A stretch of 64,000 nucleotides of DNA from Streptosporangiaceae bacterium (GCA_019245115.1 JAFARZ010000220.1:1-64000), one strand, 5' to 3'; positions 9,091-18,570 are shown, counted from the first letter of the stretch. Numbers and translations: made by a program. The notes: generated from the letters alone by a model not told the origin.

Positions 9091-10025
9091 AGTGTTACTC
9101 CTGTCGCTGCCAAGACGTCGGCTCGCTCCTGGCCGGTCAGCGGATTATCAAGGGCCTCGGTGACCGGGGTCAGGTGCTCCGGGCGGCCGGGGCCGATCAC
9201 GATCTGGCTGATCCGGTAATCGGCGAGCAGCCAGGCGAGCGCGAGCCCGGCCAGCGACATCCCGCGCCCGTCGGCGATCCGCCGTAGCCGGTCGAGGGCA
9301 TCGAAGGTCCGGTCCGCGACGAGATCACGGTACGGCTCGGGACGCTGGGTCATCCGCGAGCCCGCCGGGTACGGCTGGTCGCGACGGTACTTGCCGGTGA
9401 GCCAGCCGCCCGCCAGCGGGCTGAACGCCAGGTAGGCGACGCCGCGCTCGGCGCATAGTGGCAGTACGCCGGTCTCGTCCTCCCGCGCCAGCAGCGAGTG
9501 GTTGTTCTGTATCGCCTGCGGCGTGCCCGCTTCCAGCGCGGCCAACAGTTGCGCCGCGGTGAAGTTGCTGACCCCGTAGCCGCCGATCAGCCCCTGACCG
9601 ACGGCATCCCGGAACGCCGCCAGCGTCTCGGTCAACGGCACGTCCGGGTCGTAGTCGTGGGCCAGGTACAGCTCCACGGAGGCGACCCCGAGCCGGTCCA
9701 GGCTGGCGCGGAGCTGGCGGGCGATCCGTTCCGGCTTCAAGCCGTGGTCGCCGCCGGCCTCCATCGGGTTGAACGTCTTGGTGGTCAGCGTGGGCCGCAC
9801 CCCGCGTGAAGCGATCCAGCGTCCTATCGCCCGCTCGCTGCGCCCGCCGCCGTAAGCGTCCGCGGTGTCGAAATGCGTGATGCCGACCGCCCAGGCCGCG
9901 TCCATCAGCTCGAACGCCTGGTCATCGGTGAGCCCGCCGCCGAAGAACTCCGGCGCCGACCCGATCCCGCCAAAATTGCCGCAACCCAGCGCGACACGAG
10001 CGACTAGGAGCCCTTGCGATTCCAC
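9087..10025 (-). CDS. Aldo/keto reductase
   Basis: 312 residues with the complete aldo/keto reductase tetrad: Asp53 and Tyr58 (FDTADAYGGG), Lys83 (LTTKTF) and His123 (LAHDYD). The NADPH-binding C-terminal part includes ISQIVIGPGRPEHL. The GTG start at 10025 lies 22 bases inside the upstream MurJ-like gene, and the stop overlaps the dehydratase start, so it sits in a tight three-gene unit. The substrate is unknown. The unit murJ-like/reductase/dehydratase has no obvious shared pathway; coupling may only reflect compact packing. Confidence 0.87.
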   Translation of the reverse strand: MESQGLLVARVALGCGNFGGIGSAPEFFGGGLTDDQAFELMDAAWAVGITHFDTADAYGGGRSERAIGRWIASRGVRPTLTTKTFNPMEAGGDHGLKPERIARQLRASLDRLGVASVELYLAHDYDPDVPLTETLAAFRDAVGQGLIGGYGVSNFTAAQLLAALEAGTPQAIQNNHSLLAREDETGVLPLCAERGVAYLAFSPLAGGWLTGKYRRDQPYPAGSRMTQRPEPYRDLVADRTFDALDRLRRIADGRGMSLAGLALAWLLADYRISQIVIGPGRPEHLTPVTEALDNPLTGQERADVLAATGVTL

Positions 10026-11668
10026 AACGGCAGCCTAATCCTGCCGGCAAGTGTCCGGAGGTCGCCGCGGTCCAGGAGGTAGGCCACCACGCCGAAGCTG
10101 ACGACCGCGAAGCTGGCCGCGATCACCGCCATGCCCGCGGCCAGCGCCTTGCCAGTCATCGGCACGGCCAGGCTGATGGCCACGCCGACCCCGGCGCCGA
10201 CCGCCCCGGCGGCCAGGCCGGCCAGCATGGCGTGGCCGAAGCCCTCGAGCGCGGCCTTGCCGCGGATGCCGCGCGTGGCTATGACCAAGGGGATGGCCAT
10301 GACCGTCTGGCCTATCGTGCTGCCCAGGGCCAGCGCGGGCACCACCAGCCGGGGCGGCGCGAGTTCGGCCAGCAGCAGGTCCGCCGCTATCACCAGCAGC
10401 CAGCTTCCGGTCAGCGCCACCGCCGCGACCTTCAGCCGCCCGAGCGCGAACATCACCCGCGACAGGTTCGCGACGATCGCGATGCCCACCATGCCCGGAG
10501 CGAACAGGGCGAAGCCCTCGATCAGCTCCGGCACCTGATCGGGCCGCTTGGCCAGGACGTGCGCGGCGGGAACGGCGATGGCCGCGAGCACGGCCATGCC
10601 GAGCCCCGACAGGAGCAGGACCGCTCGCGTCGAACCGGCGCAGGCCCGGTCGAAGGCCGCACCAGCACGGGCGGACAGGACGGGGAACGCGCTGGTGACG
10701 ACGGACAGGGCCAGGACGGCGTACACCGCGTTGAACACCAGCCAGGCGTAGTTGAAGATGACCAGCGCCCCGGTGTCCCCCCGTCCGTTGGCCAGGGCGA
10801 TGACCACTACGTTCGACACGTCGATGGCGATCAGCTCGACGATCCCGACCGATGCCAGGCCGCTGGCCCGGCGCGCCACCCCGGGCGGCAGGCGCAGGGT
10901 GGGCCGGAGCTTCAGGTGCAGCCGCCACGTCGGGGGCAGGACCACGAGCACCAGGGTGGCGATGCCCAGCGTGGCGCCCGCCGAAAGGACGAACTCCGCC
11001 AGCAGCGGCGTCTTGGCCAGCGGAAGGCCGGCGTCCAGTGCGCCGAAGGCGAGGAAGGACGCGATGAGCACGAGGTTGGAGATCACCGGGGCCAGCGCCG
11101 GCCCGGTGAACCGGCGGTAGGCCTGGAGCAGCCCGAACAGGACGACCGACAGCCCATACAGGACCACCTGCGGGGCGAACACCGCGAGCATGTTGCCGGT
11201 GGCGTTAACCATGTCGGCCCGGTTGCAGTGCGCGTTCGGGTTGGCCGGGTTGAGCAGCGAGGCGATCGGGCCGGCCGCGGCCGCTACGCCCAGTGTGAGG
11301 GGTACCAGGATGATGACCGACCAGGTCAGCAGGGCCGAGGTGATCTGGCTGACGTGCGCTCTCTCCGCGGGATCGGACGCGGCCCGTTCGGCGGACCGAG
11401 CCAGGACCGGGACCATCGCGCTGGTCAGCGCGCCGCCCAGGACAAGCTCGTAGATGAGGTTCGGCACCTGGTTCGCGGTGACGTAGGCCGTGCCCAGGCA
11501 ATCCGCGCCGACCTTCTGCGAGAACACGAGGGTGCGGGCGAGTCCCATGATCCGGGACGCCACGGTGAGAACCGCGATAATCGCCGCACCGCGCGCGATG
11601 CCGGCGCCGAGCGACTGAATCCTTGTCGGCTCCGCCTGCTCTGTCAGGCCAGTTTCGTTGGTCTGCAC
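10004..11668 (-). CDS. MurJ/MviN-family lipid II flippase-like membrane protein
   Basis: 554 residues, about 14 hydrophobic helices, MATE/MOP superfamily. Family hallmarks are ASRIMGLARTLVFSQKVGA near the N-terminus, the conserved NLIYELVLGGALTSAMVPVLAR and GLLQAYRRFTGPALAPV. The GTG at 11668 is five bases after GGGAG, which I prefer over the TTG at 11680. It lacks the large cytoplasmic pseudokinase extension of the main actinobacterial MurJ, and the gene is not beside cell-wall genes, so it may be a paralogue moving another polyprenyl-linked substrate. Lipid II flipping is inferred from family only. Confidence 0.8.
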   Translation of the reverse strand: MQTNETGLTEQAEPTRIQSLGAGIARGAAIIAVLTVASRIMGLARTLVFSQKVGADCLGTAYVTANQVPNLIYELVLGGALTSAMVPVLARSAERAASDPAERAHVSQITSALLTWSVIILVPLTLGVAAAAGPIASLLNPANPNAHCNRADMVNATGNMLAVFAPQVVLYGLSVVLFGLLQAYRRFTGPALAPVISNLVLIASFLAFGALDAGLPLAKTPLLAEFVLSAGATLGIATLVLVVLPPTWRLHLKLRPTLRLPPGVARRASGLASVGIVELIAIDVSNVVVIALANGRGDTGALVIFNYAWLVFNAVYAVLALSVVTSAFPVLSARAGAAFDRACAGSTRAVLLLSGLGMAVLAAIAVPAAHVLAKRPDQVPELIEGFALFAPGMVGIAIVANLSRVMFALGRLKVAAVALTGSWLLVIAADLLLAELAPPRLVVPALALGSTIGQTVMAIPLVIATRGIRGKAALEGFGHAMLAGLAAGAVGAGVGVAISLAVPMTGKALAAGMAVIAASFAVVSFGVVAYLLDRGDLRTLAGRIRLPLWNRKGS

Positions 11669-11733
11669 ACACGCTCCCAACCCTGAGCGTACATACCAAT
11701 CACATGACTCTGGGGGGAGTTACGCTGATACCT

Positions 11734-14700
11734 TCACGCGACCAATTCCGATTCGCCGGTGAAGGCGGCCCACAGCGCGGCGTAGGTGCCGTCGGCGGCC
11801 AGGAGCTCCTCGTGGGTTCCCGCTTCCGCGATCCGGCCCTGGTCAAGGACGACGATCCGATCGGCGCGGGCGGCGGTGGTGAGCCGGTGCGCGACGACAA
11901 TCGTGGTGCGGGCCGCGGTGAGCCCGGCGATGGCCCGGTTCACCGCCGCCTCGGCGGCCAGGTCCAGGGCCGCGGTGGCCTCGTCGAGCAGCAGGATGGC
12001 GGGATCGGCGAGCTGGGCGCGGGCCAGTGCGATCAGCTGGCGCTGGCCGGCCGAAAGATTGCGGCCGCGCTCGGATACTTCGTGGGCGTAACCGCCGGTC
12101 AGCCGGATGATCATGTCGTGCGCACCGGTGGCCCGCGCGGCCGCCTCCACTTCGGCGTCGCTGGCGTCCGGGCGGGCGTAGGCGATCGCGTCGCGGACCG
12201 TCCCGGCGAACAGGTACGACTCCTGCGGCACGACGCCGAGCCGGTGCCGGTAGGCGGCCAGGTCGAAATCGCGGACGTCGGTGCCGTCCACCAGGACCTC
12301 GCCGCCGGTCACGTCGTAGAACCGCGCGATGAGCTTGACCAGCGTGGACTTGCCCGCGCCGGTCTGGCCGACCAGGGCGACGGTCTGGCCAGGCTCGACG
12401 GTCAGGCTCACGTCGTTCAGCGCATTGGCGTCGCCGCGGCCATACGAGAAGAACACGTCGCGCAGTTCGATACGCCCCTGCAGGCGGCCGGGCTCGAGCG
12501 GTCGCTCAACCGGGGGAGTGGAGGTGCCGAGCCGCAGCAGGTCGGTGATCCGGCTGAGCCCCACCATGGCCTGCTGGTAACCGTCGAACACCTGGGAGAG
12601 CTGCTGGACCGGGGCGAAGACCATGTCGATGTACAGCAGGTAGGCGATCAGCGCGCCGGCGGTCAGCCCGCCGCTGTGGACCTCACCGGTCGCGATGACC
12701 AGCACGATCGCGCCGGCCACCGTCGACAGCGTCTGCACGAACGGGAAGTACAGCGCGATGTACCGCTGGGCGCGCATCCGGGACACCCGGAAGCCGTCGC
12801 TCAGCCCGGCGAAGCGGGCCCGGTTGACCGGTTCCCGGCCGAACGCCTGCGTCACCCGCAGGCCGGCCACGTTCTCCGCGAAGTACGCGTTGACCGCGGC
12901 GACCTTCTCGCGGGCCTCGGTATACGCCTTCGCCGACTTCGCACGGAACACCAGCGTCGCGGCGATCAGCAGCGGCAGGATGCACAGCACCGCGAGGCCA
13001 AGCCGCAAGTTGATGATGAGCAGCGCGGCCAGCACGCCGAAGAACGTGAGGACCGCGCTGACCATCGTGACCAGGCCGGTCTGCAGGAACGTGGACAAGG
13101 CGTCCACGTCGGTGGTCATCCTGGTCATGATGCGGCCGGACAGCTCGCGCTCGTAGAAGTCCAGGCCGAGGCGCTGGAGCTGCGCGAACAGCTTGACCCG
13201 GAGCGTGAACAGCAGCCGTTCGCCGTTACGGCCGACGACCATCGCCTCGGCGATGTTCACCAGCCAGTCGGCCAGCACGATGGCCAGTCCGGCCAGCGCC
13301 GCCATACCTACGCCGTGAAAGATCCTGGTCTCGACGCCATGGTCGATGCCGTTCCGCACCAGGGCCGGCAGCGCCAGGGTGGCCAGGGCATCCAGGCCGT
13401 CGAGCACCAGCCCGGCGATCAGCGCGATGGTGAGCGGCTTGAGCAGGCGGCGCAGGTTGAGGCTCCGGTCAGCGGAGCGAGCCTGACCGATGTCGACGCG
13501 AGGCTGATCCTTTACCGGCGGCAGCGCCTCGACCGCCGCGAGCAGTTCCGGTGAAGCCGGCAAGCTGTCCATCATCCCGGTCATGTGCCCGCCCCGGGGG
13601 ACTGGAGGCGTCGGGGCGATCGCCACGGTACCCGCCGCGGGGGCCTGAGTGCGGCTCAGCGCCTCCTCCAGCGAGATCTCGTCGTCTTCCGGGCCGGTGA
13701 TCAGGAGCCGGTACAGCGGGCAGCGCGCGGTGAGCTCGTCGTGGGTGCCGGTATCGGCGACCCGGCCTTCGTCCAGCACGATGATCCGGTCGGCCAGGTT
13801 CAGCGTCGACCTTCGGTGCGCGATGATCAGCGTGGTGCGCCCGCGCATCACCGAGCGAAGCGCGGCGTGGATCTCCGCCTCCAGGCGCGGATCGATCGCC
13901 GAGGTCGCGTCGTCGAGCACGAGGATCCTCGGGTCGGTGATCAGGGCCCGGGCCAGCGCGACGCGCTGGCGCTGGCCGCCGGACAGCGTCAGGCCCTGCT
14001 CGCCCACAACGGTGTCGTAGCCATCCGGCAACTGCTCGATGAACTCGTGCGCCTGCGCCGCGTGCGCCGCCGCGACCACTTCCTCGAATGTGGCATCCGG
14101 ACGGCCGTAGGCGATGTTGGCGCGCACCGTGTCCGAGAACAGGAAGCTCTCCTCGAGCACGAGACCGATCGCGGCGCGCAGGGACTCACGGGTTACACCA
14201 CCGACGTTCTGATCCCCGATTTTGATCTTTCCGTGGGTCGGGTCATAGAAGCGGGGGAGTAGCTGCGCGATCGTTGATTTGCCGGATCCGGACGCGCCGA
14301 TCACCGCGACCGTCTCGCCCGGCTCGACACGGAACGAAAGGCCGCGCAGCACCGGCTGGTCCGGCACGTAGCCGAAGCGCACGTCCTCGAAGACGATCCC
14401 GGCCGCCTGCGGTGACAGTTCCGCCGCGTCCGCCGCGTCGGTGATCACCGGACGCGAGTCGATCACGTCGAACACCCGGATCACGCTGGCCCGGGCCTCC
14501 TGGCCGATGGTGACCATCGCGGTCAGCATGCGGACCGGGCCGGTCAGCTGAGCCAGGTACGCGGAGAACGCCAGGAACGTGCCCAAGGTGATGGAGCCGC
14601 GGACGGCGAGCCAGCCGCCCAGCGCGAGCACGCCCACCATGCCGAGCGACGGGATCGCGGTGAGAGCCGGGTTGTACCGGGCGGTGAGCCGGACCATGCG

Positions 14701-15456
14701 CAGCCGGGAACCGAACAGGCGCGAGCTGGCCGCCTCCAGCCGCCGCTGCTCGGCCTCCTCCTGGCCGAAGCCCTTGACCACGCGGACGCCGCCGATGTTC
14801 TCGTCCACTATGCCGGCCACTTCGGCGGACTCCTGCTGGGCGTGCCAGCTGGCCGGGAACAGCTTCTTGCGGGAGCGCAGCGCGATGAACCACAGTGACG
14901 GGGCGACGGCCAGGGCGACCAGGGTCAGCACGGGGGAGAGCACGAGCATGATGCCCAGCGACACAAAAAACAGCGCCAGGCTGCCCAGGCTGACCGGCAC
15001 CATGGACAGCACGCCCTGCACCATGTTCAGGTCCGAGATCGACCTGCCGACCAGCTGACCGGTGCGGATCTCGTCCTGCCGGGCGCCGTCCAGCCGGGAC
15101 AGCGCCCCGAACAGGTCGTTGCGCAGGTCGTGCTGGACGTCGAGTGCCAGCCGGCCGCCGTTGTACCGGCGCAGGTAGATGCCCGCGAAGTTCACCGCCG
15201 CCGCGATGATCAGGAGCGCGGCAAGGGGCCAGATCGAGCGGTGGTGGGTGACGATGACTTCGTCGATGATCTGGCGTTGCACCAGCGGGATCGCGGCCAT
15301 GGCCACGGTGGCGAGCAACGCTCCGCCCAGCGCGATGCTGACGTTGCGGCGGTAACGCCAGCAGTAACCCGCCAGCCGCCGGAGCCACCCCTTCGCTGCC
15401 GTCTCCCCGTCCTCCTTGATACGCCCCGGCTTCGCCTGGCGCGGCCTGTGATACAC
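11734..15456 (-). CDS. Single-chain double ABC exporter (TMD-NBD-TMD-NBD)
   Basis: 1240 residues containing two complete exporter halves fused in one chain, as in the mycobacterial efflux pump Rv0194. NBD1 has Walker A GASGSGKST near residue 389, signature LSGGQRQR near 494 and Walker B ILVLDDATSAID near 514, where the catalytic Glu is replaced by Asp. NBD2 has GQTGAGKST near 1034, a slightly altered signature LSAGQRQ near 1136 and a normal ILLLDEATAALD near 1157. One ATP site is therefore expected to be degenerate, as in asymmetric exporters. An Ala/Pro/Gly-rich linker near residue 620 joins the halves. Multidrug or lipid export is the likely role; substrate unknown. Confidence 0.92.
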   Translation of the reverse strand: MYHRPRQAKPGRIKEDGETAAKGWLRRLAGYCWRYRRNVSIALGGALLATVAMAAIPLVQRQIIDEVIVTHHRSIWPLAALLIIAAAVNFAGIYLRRYNGGRLALDVQHDLRNDLFGALSRLDGARQDEIRTGQLVGRSISDLNMVQGVLSMVPVSLGSLALFFVSLGIMLVLSPVLTLVALAVAPSLWFIALRSRKKLFPASWHAQQESAEVAGIVDENIGGVRVVKGFGQEEAEQRRLEAASSRLFGSRLRMVRLTARYNPALTAIPSLGMVGVLALGGWLAVRGSITLGTFLAFSAYLAQLTGPVRMLTAMVTIGQEARASVIRVFDVIDSRPVITDAADAAELSPQAAGIVFEDVRFGYVPDQPVLRGLSFRVEPGETVAVIGASGSGKSTIAQLLPRFYDPTHGKIKIGDQNVGGVTRESLRAAIGLVLEESFLFSDTVRANIAYGRPDATFEEVVAAAHAAQAHEFIEQLPDGYDTVVGEQGLTLSGGQRQRVALARALITDPRILVLDDATSAIDPRLEAEIHAALRSVMRGRTTLIIAHRRSTLNLADRIIVLDEGRVADTGTHDELTARCPLYRLLITGPEDDEISLEEALSRTQAPAAGTVAIAPTPPVPRGGHMTGMMDSLPASPELLAAVEALPPVKDQPRVDIGQARSADRSLNLRRLLKPLTIALIAGLVLDGLDALATLALPALVRNGIDHGVETRIFHGVGMAALAGLAIVLADWLVNIAEAMVVGRNGERLLFTLRVKLFAQLQRLGLDFYERELSGRIMTRMTTDVDALSTFLQTGLVTMVSAVLTFFGVLAALLIINLRLGLAVLCILPLLIAATLVFRAKSAKAYTEAREKVAAVNAYFAENVAGLRVTQAFGREPVNRARFAGLSDGFRVSRMRAQRYIALYFPFVQTLSTVAGAIVLVIATGEVHSGGLTAGALIAYLLYIDMVFAPVQQLSQVFDGYQQAMVGLSRITDLLRLGTSTPPVERPLEPGRLQGRIELRDVFFSYGRGDANALNDVSLTVEPGQTVALVGQTGAGKSTLVKLIARFYDVTGGEVLVDGTDVRDFDLAAYRHRLGVVPQESYLFAGTVRDAIAYARPDASDAEVEAAARATGAHDMIIRLTGGYAHEVSERGRNLSAGQRQLIALARAQLADPAILLLDEATAALDLAAEAAVNRAIAGLTAARTTIVVAHRLTTAARADRIVVLDQGRIAEAGTHEELLAADGTYAALWAAFTGESELVA

Positions 15457-15545
15457 CCGCGTCCATCGCCTGCGTCAGCGTAACAACGGCAGCTATCGAT
15501 TCATTTCCCTAACTAATGATCATCGGGCGCAGGGCGGGCTGCGGG

Positions 15546-15643
15546 GCGAGCGAAAGCGAGCTGCTGCGGCGGCCCCGCCCCTTGGGGTGGTGGTCGCCGT
15601 GGCCCCAAGCCGGCCGAGCGCAGCGAGGCCTTGGCGCGGCAGG
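15546..15643 (+). repeat. Dispersed structured repeat, copy A (antisense to its neighbours)
   Basis: This shares the block from CCCCAAGCCGGCCGAGCG through CAGCGAGGCCTTGGCGCGG with the copies at 44529, 45310 and 49296. Upstream it has GCGAGCGAAAGCGAGC and a 7-bp hairpin (CCGCCCC/GGGGTGG, 15575-15590). Unlike the other copies it lies between two minus-strand genes and so does not supply a ribosome-binding site to a following gene. Confidence 0.75.
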
Positions 15644-15648
15644 GATAA

Positions 15649-16224
15649 TCAGCGCCAGTACTGGCGCTGCGGCGGGCCCGGGCGGCGGGCCGCCGACGAT
15701 GGCGGGTAGCCGGGCGGGTACTCGCCGGCGTCATAGCTGTCATACGGCGGCCGCCGCATGGCGCGGTAGGCCACGCCGGTGATCAGCGTGCCGATGGCGA
15801 AGCCCAGCACCAGGTTCACGATCGCCGTCGCCGCCTTCTGCGACAGCGGCGCGGTCGTGCTGAACGGGAACACCACCGCGATCACCGTGGCCAGGCCGAT
15901 GATCCAGCCGAAGAACATGGTTGGCCGCGGAGTCGACACGGCCAGCAGGTATATCAGCGCCGTCGCCACGATCGCCACCGCCGCGGCGGACAGCGCGTAC
16001 CAGCCGGTGGACGCGTTGCCCCAGGCGCCCTCGTGCTGCGGTGCGAGTATGGGAACATTGAAGACCCACCTGCAGACCAGGATGCCGACGACGGCGATCA
16101 GCGCGGCGACGATGGCGGTGGCTATGCCGCCCGCCCACAGTTGTCCCGCGTCCACCCGGGGACGAGGGCTCGGCCCGCGTCCGGGCGGGGGTACAGGGTC
16201 TCCTGGGCGCATCGGGAGTGTCAT
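15649..16224 (-). CDS. DUF6069-like four-helix membrane protein
   Basis: 191 residues with four hydrophobic helices (GGIATAIVAALIAVVGILVC; WYALSAAAVAIVATALIYLL; FFGWIIGLATVIAVVFPF; IVNLVLGFAIGTLITGVAY) and cytoplasmic tails rich in Pro, Tyr and Arg. The pattern matches the actinobacterial DUF6069 group, whose function is unknown. The ATG at 16224 follows GGAGG at an eight-base spacing, which decides the start over ATG 16239. The upstream oxidoreductase frame runs through most of this gene, which is abnormal (see that entry). Membrane topology is clear; the role is not. Confidence 0.75.
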   Translation of the reverse strand: MTLPMRPGDPVPPPGRGPSPRPRVDAGQLWAGGIATAIVAALIAVVGILVCRWVFNVPILAPQHEGAWGNASTGWYALSAAAVAIVATALIYLLAVSTPRPTMFFGWIIGLATVIAVVFPFSTTAPLSQKAATAIVNLVLGFAIGTLITGVAYRAMRRPPYDSYDAGEYPPGYPPSSAARRPGPPQRQYWR

Positions 16225-17908
16225 TTTGCCGGCCTCCACGGCTGCGGAACTGCTTCTCTCCTCTTAAAGCTAACCGTGCAGGCGCTCGCGAAACTCCCGC
16301 GGCGGAGGTTCCTGCTAACCGCACGGAGACCTGGACCGCGGGATAGCCGCTGGCGCCGTTGGGCTCGGGCGGCTCCTGGACGGCGGTCTGGGTGTAGCCG
16401 GTGGCGTCGGTGGCCCGTGCCTCGAGCACGTGCGTGCCGGACGTGGCGGTCCAGTCCCATGCCCACTGCCGCCAGCAGTCGATGCCGGGAACCGAGGCCA
16501 GCCGGGCCTGGTTCCACGGCCCGTTGTCGACCCGCACCTCGACCGCGTCGATCCCCTTGTGCTGCGCCCAGGCGACGCCGGCGACGGCGACGCGGCCCGC
16601 GGCGAGCGGCGCCGAGCCGGTCGGCACATCGATGCGGGATTCCGTCTTTATCGGTGCCTGTTGTGACCAGCCGCGATCCGACCAGTATGCGGTGTTCCCC
16701 GCGAACGTGGTCACTTCGATATCAGTGACCCATTTGGTGGCGGACACGTACCCGTACAGTCCGGGGACCACCATGCGCACCGGGAAACCGTGTTCGACCG
16801 GTAGCGCCTGGCCGTTCATGGCCACCGCGAGCAGGGCGTCCCGGCCGTCCATGACCGTCTGCACCGGCGTTCCCGACGTGAACCCGTCGCTGGAGGTACA
16901 CAGCAGCTGGTCGGCGCCGGCCTTGATGCCGGCCTGGCGCAAGACGGCGGCCAGGCTCGCGCCCAGCCACAGCGCGTTCCCGATGTACGGGCCGGCCACC
17001 GGGTTGGACACGCAGCACAGTGTGATGTAGTCCTCGACCAGCGGGCGGCGGATCAGCTCGTCGAAGGTGAGCGTGATCTCCCGCGAGACCATGCCATGTA
17101 TCCGGAGCTGCCAGCTGTCCGGGGAGACCTGCGGTACCACGATGGCCGTGTCCACGCGGTAGAAGTCCGCGTTGTTCGTGACGAACGAGCTGATGCCGGG
17201 AACGTTCAGGCTGGTGGTCGGGGCCAGCGGGGGAGCCGGCGACTGGGGCCTGGGAATGCGCAACGCGCTGCGGACTTTTGCCACGCTGGACCGGCTGGTC
17301 AGCTCCCGCCCGATCAGCCCGGCCAGCGCCGCCACGCCCGCCGTCACCCCCGCCGCGGCGAGGAAGTTCCGGCGCCCCACCTCGGCAGGCTCACCTTCTG
17401 GCCCGTCCGTCGCGGTCCCCGGCGTGGCGGCCGGTGCGATTATGAACTGCCCCACCAGGACCCGCAGCACCACGACCGCCGCGGCCACCGCGAACAGCGT
17501 CGGCAGCATGGTCGCGAACGTCGCCTTCGGCCGGGACGCCGCCGCGGTCAGGCCCACGACGGCGAACACGAAGATCCCCGTCATGCCGTACGCCAGCCGC
17601 CGCACCGCCAGCGCCCCGACGCAGGCGGCGAAGATGGCCAGCACGACCAGGATGCCGCCCACCAGCACCTGCTTGTCATGGGAGCCGAACTCGCGGATGG
17701 CGAAGTTCTTCAGCCACGGCGGCGTGAAGTCGATCTGCAACTGCCCGACCGCGACCACCGGCGACGTGCTCGCACCGGTGAATCCGGCGATGAGCTGGCC
17801 GGCGCCGAGCGCCGAGCCCCCGGCCACGACACCAGCGATGGCACCCAGCCACCAGCGACGGGGCCACCAGCGACGGGGCCACCAGCGGCCGGACCCGGAT
17901 CCTCGCAT
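15740..17908 (-). CDS. Membrane-anchored molybdopterin (sulfite oxidase-type) oxidoreductase with a read-through tail
   Basis: The N-terminal ~200 residues carry several transmembrane helices. A twin-Arg-like RRNFLAAAGVTAGVAAL segment is followed by the sulfite-oxidase fold: YITLCCVSNPVAGPYIGNALW (with the molybdenum-ligand Cys region), VEHGFPVRMVVPGLYGY and TKWVTDIEV, then the Mo-co dimerisation domain (VAGVAWAQHKGIDAVEVRVD). Known relatives are extracytoplasmic molybdoenzymes. The second ATG at 17908 lies seven bases after AAGGAG. A 15-base tandem repeat codes RRWWPRRWW near the start. Family-like sequence ends near 16315 (YPAVQVSV); from there the frame runs about 190 Arg-rich residues across the DUF6069 gene, so a frameshift or lost stop is likely. 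Confidence 0.75.
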   Translation of the reverse strand: MRGSGSGRWWPRRWWPRRWWLGAIAGVVAGGSALGAGQLIAGFTGASTSPVVAVGQLQIDFTPPWLKNFAIREFGSHDKQVLVGGILVVLAIFAACVGALAVRRLAYGMTGIFVFAVVGLTAAASRPKATFATMLPTLFAVAAAVVVLRVLVGQFIIAPAATPGTATDGPEGEPAEVGRRNFLAAAGVTAGVAALAGLIGRELTSRSSVAKVRSALRIPRPQSPAPPLAPTTSLNVPGISSFVTNNADFYRVDTAIVVPQVSPDSWQLRIHGMVSREITLTFDELIRRPLVEDYITLCCVSNPVAGPYIGNALWLGASLAAVLRQAGIKAGADQLLCTSSDGFTSGTPVQTVMDGRDALLAVAMNGQALPVEHGFPVRMVVPGLYGYVSATKWVTDIEVTTFAGNTAYWSDRGWSQQAPIKTESRIDVPTGSAPLAAGRVAVAGVAWAQHKGIDAVEVRVDNGPWNQARLASVPGIDCWRQWAWDWTATSGTHVLEARATDATGYTQTAVQEPPEPNGASGYPAVQVSVRLAGTSAAGVSRAPARLALRGEKQFRSRGGRQNDTPDAPRRPCTPARTRAEPSSPGGRGTTVGGRHSHRHRRRADRRRRHPGLQVGLQCSHTRTAARGRLGQRVHRLVRAVRRGGGDRGDGADIPAGRVDSAANHVLRLDHRPGHGDRGGVPVQHDRAAVAEGGDGDREPGAGLRHRHADHRRGLPRHAAAAV

Positions 17909-17985
17909 CCTCATGCTCCTTATTCGGCACCGGCCGACGGGCGGATTGGCCCAAACCTTCGCCGCGCCTGCTACGAATATCAGGT

Positions 17986-18570
17986 GTGACACCCGACCCG
18001 GCCATGCACCCCAGATCCGAGGCTCGCCACGACGGCGGCCTCGCCGGGCTGATCGCCGCGACCGCCCGCGGCGAAGCCGCCGCCTTCGAGGAGCTGTACG
18101 ACCAGGTCGCCGGCCCGGTGTTCGGCGTCGCCCAGCGGGTGCTCCGTGACCCGGCCCAGTCCGAGGAGGTCGCCCAGGAGGTGCTGCTCGAGGTCTGGCG
18201 GACCGCGTCCAGGTTCGACCATGCCAAGGGCAGCGCGCTGGCCTGGGTGATGATGCTGGCCCACCGCCGGGCCGTTGACCGGGTGCGCTCCGTCCACCGG
18301 GAGGCCGAACGCGAGCGCCGCACGGCGACGTCCGACATCCCCTATGACACGGTGGCCGAAGCCGTCGAGGCCACCCTCGATCAGGAGCGGGTCCGCCGCT
18401 GCCTGGCTGCCCTGACCGAGCTGCAGCGGGAGTCGGTCATGCTGGCCTACTACGGTGGCTATACCTACGGCCAGGTCGCTGACCTGCTGGGCGTGGCGGC
18501 CGGCACGGTGAAGACAAGGATGCGCGACGCGCTGATCCGGCTCCGCGACTGCCTGGGGGTGGGCTTATGA
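17986..18570 (+). CDS. sigK: ECF sigma factor, SigK-like
   Basis: 194 residues with the ECF layout: region 2 (FEELYDQVAGPVFGVAQRVL, then EEVAQEVLLEVW and ALAWVMMLAHRRAVDRVR) and region 4 (LTELQRESVMLAYYGGYTYGQVADLLGVAAGTVKTRMRDAL, the helix-turn-helix for the -35 element). It resembles the SigK/ECF19 group, which fits the RskA-type anti-sigma gene that overlaps its stop by four bases (ATGA). The GTG start at 17986 is only 77 bases from the divergent molybdoenzyme start, a likely regulon member by position. Region 3 is absent, as in all ECF factors. Confidence 0.88.
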   Translation: MTPDPAMHPRSEARHDGGLAGLIAATARGEAAAFEELYDQVAGPVFGVAQRVLRDPAQSEEVAQEVLLEVWRTASRFDHAKGSALAWVMMLAHRRAVDRVRSVHREAERERRTATSDIPYDTVAEAVEATLDQERVRRCLAALTELQRESVMLAYYGGYTYGQVADLLGVAAGTVKTRMRDALIRLRDCLGVGL

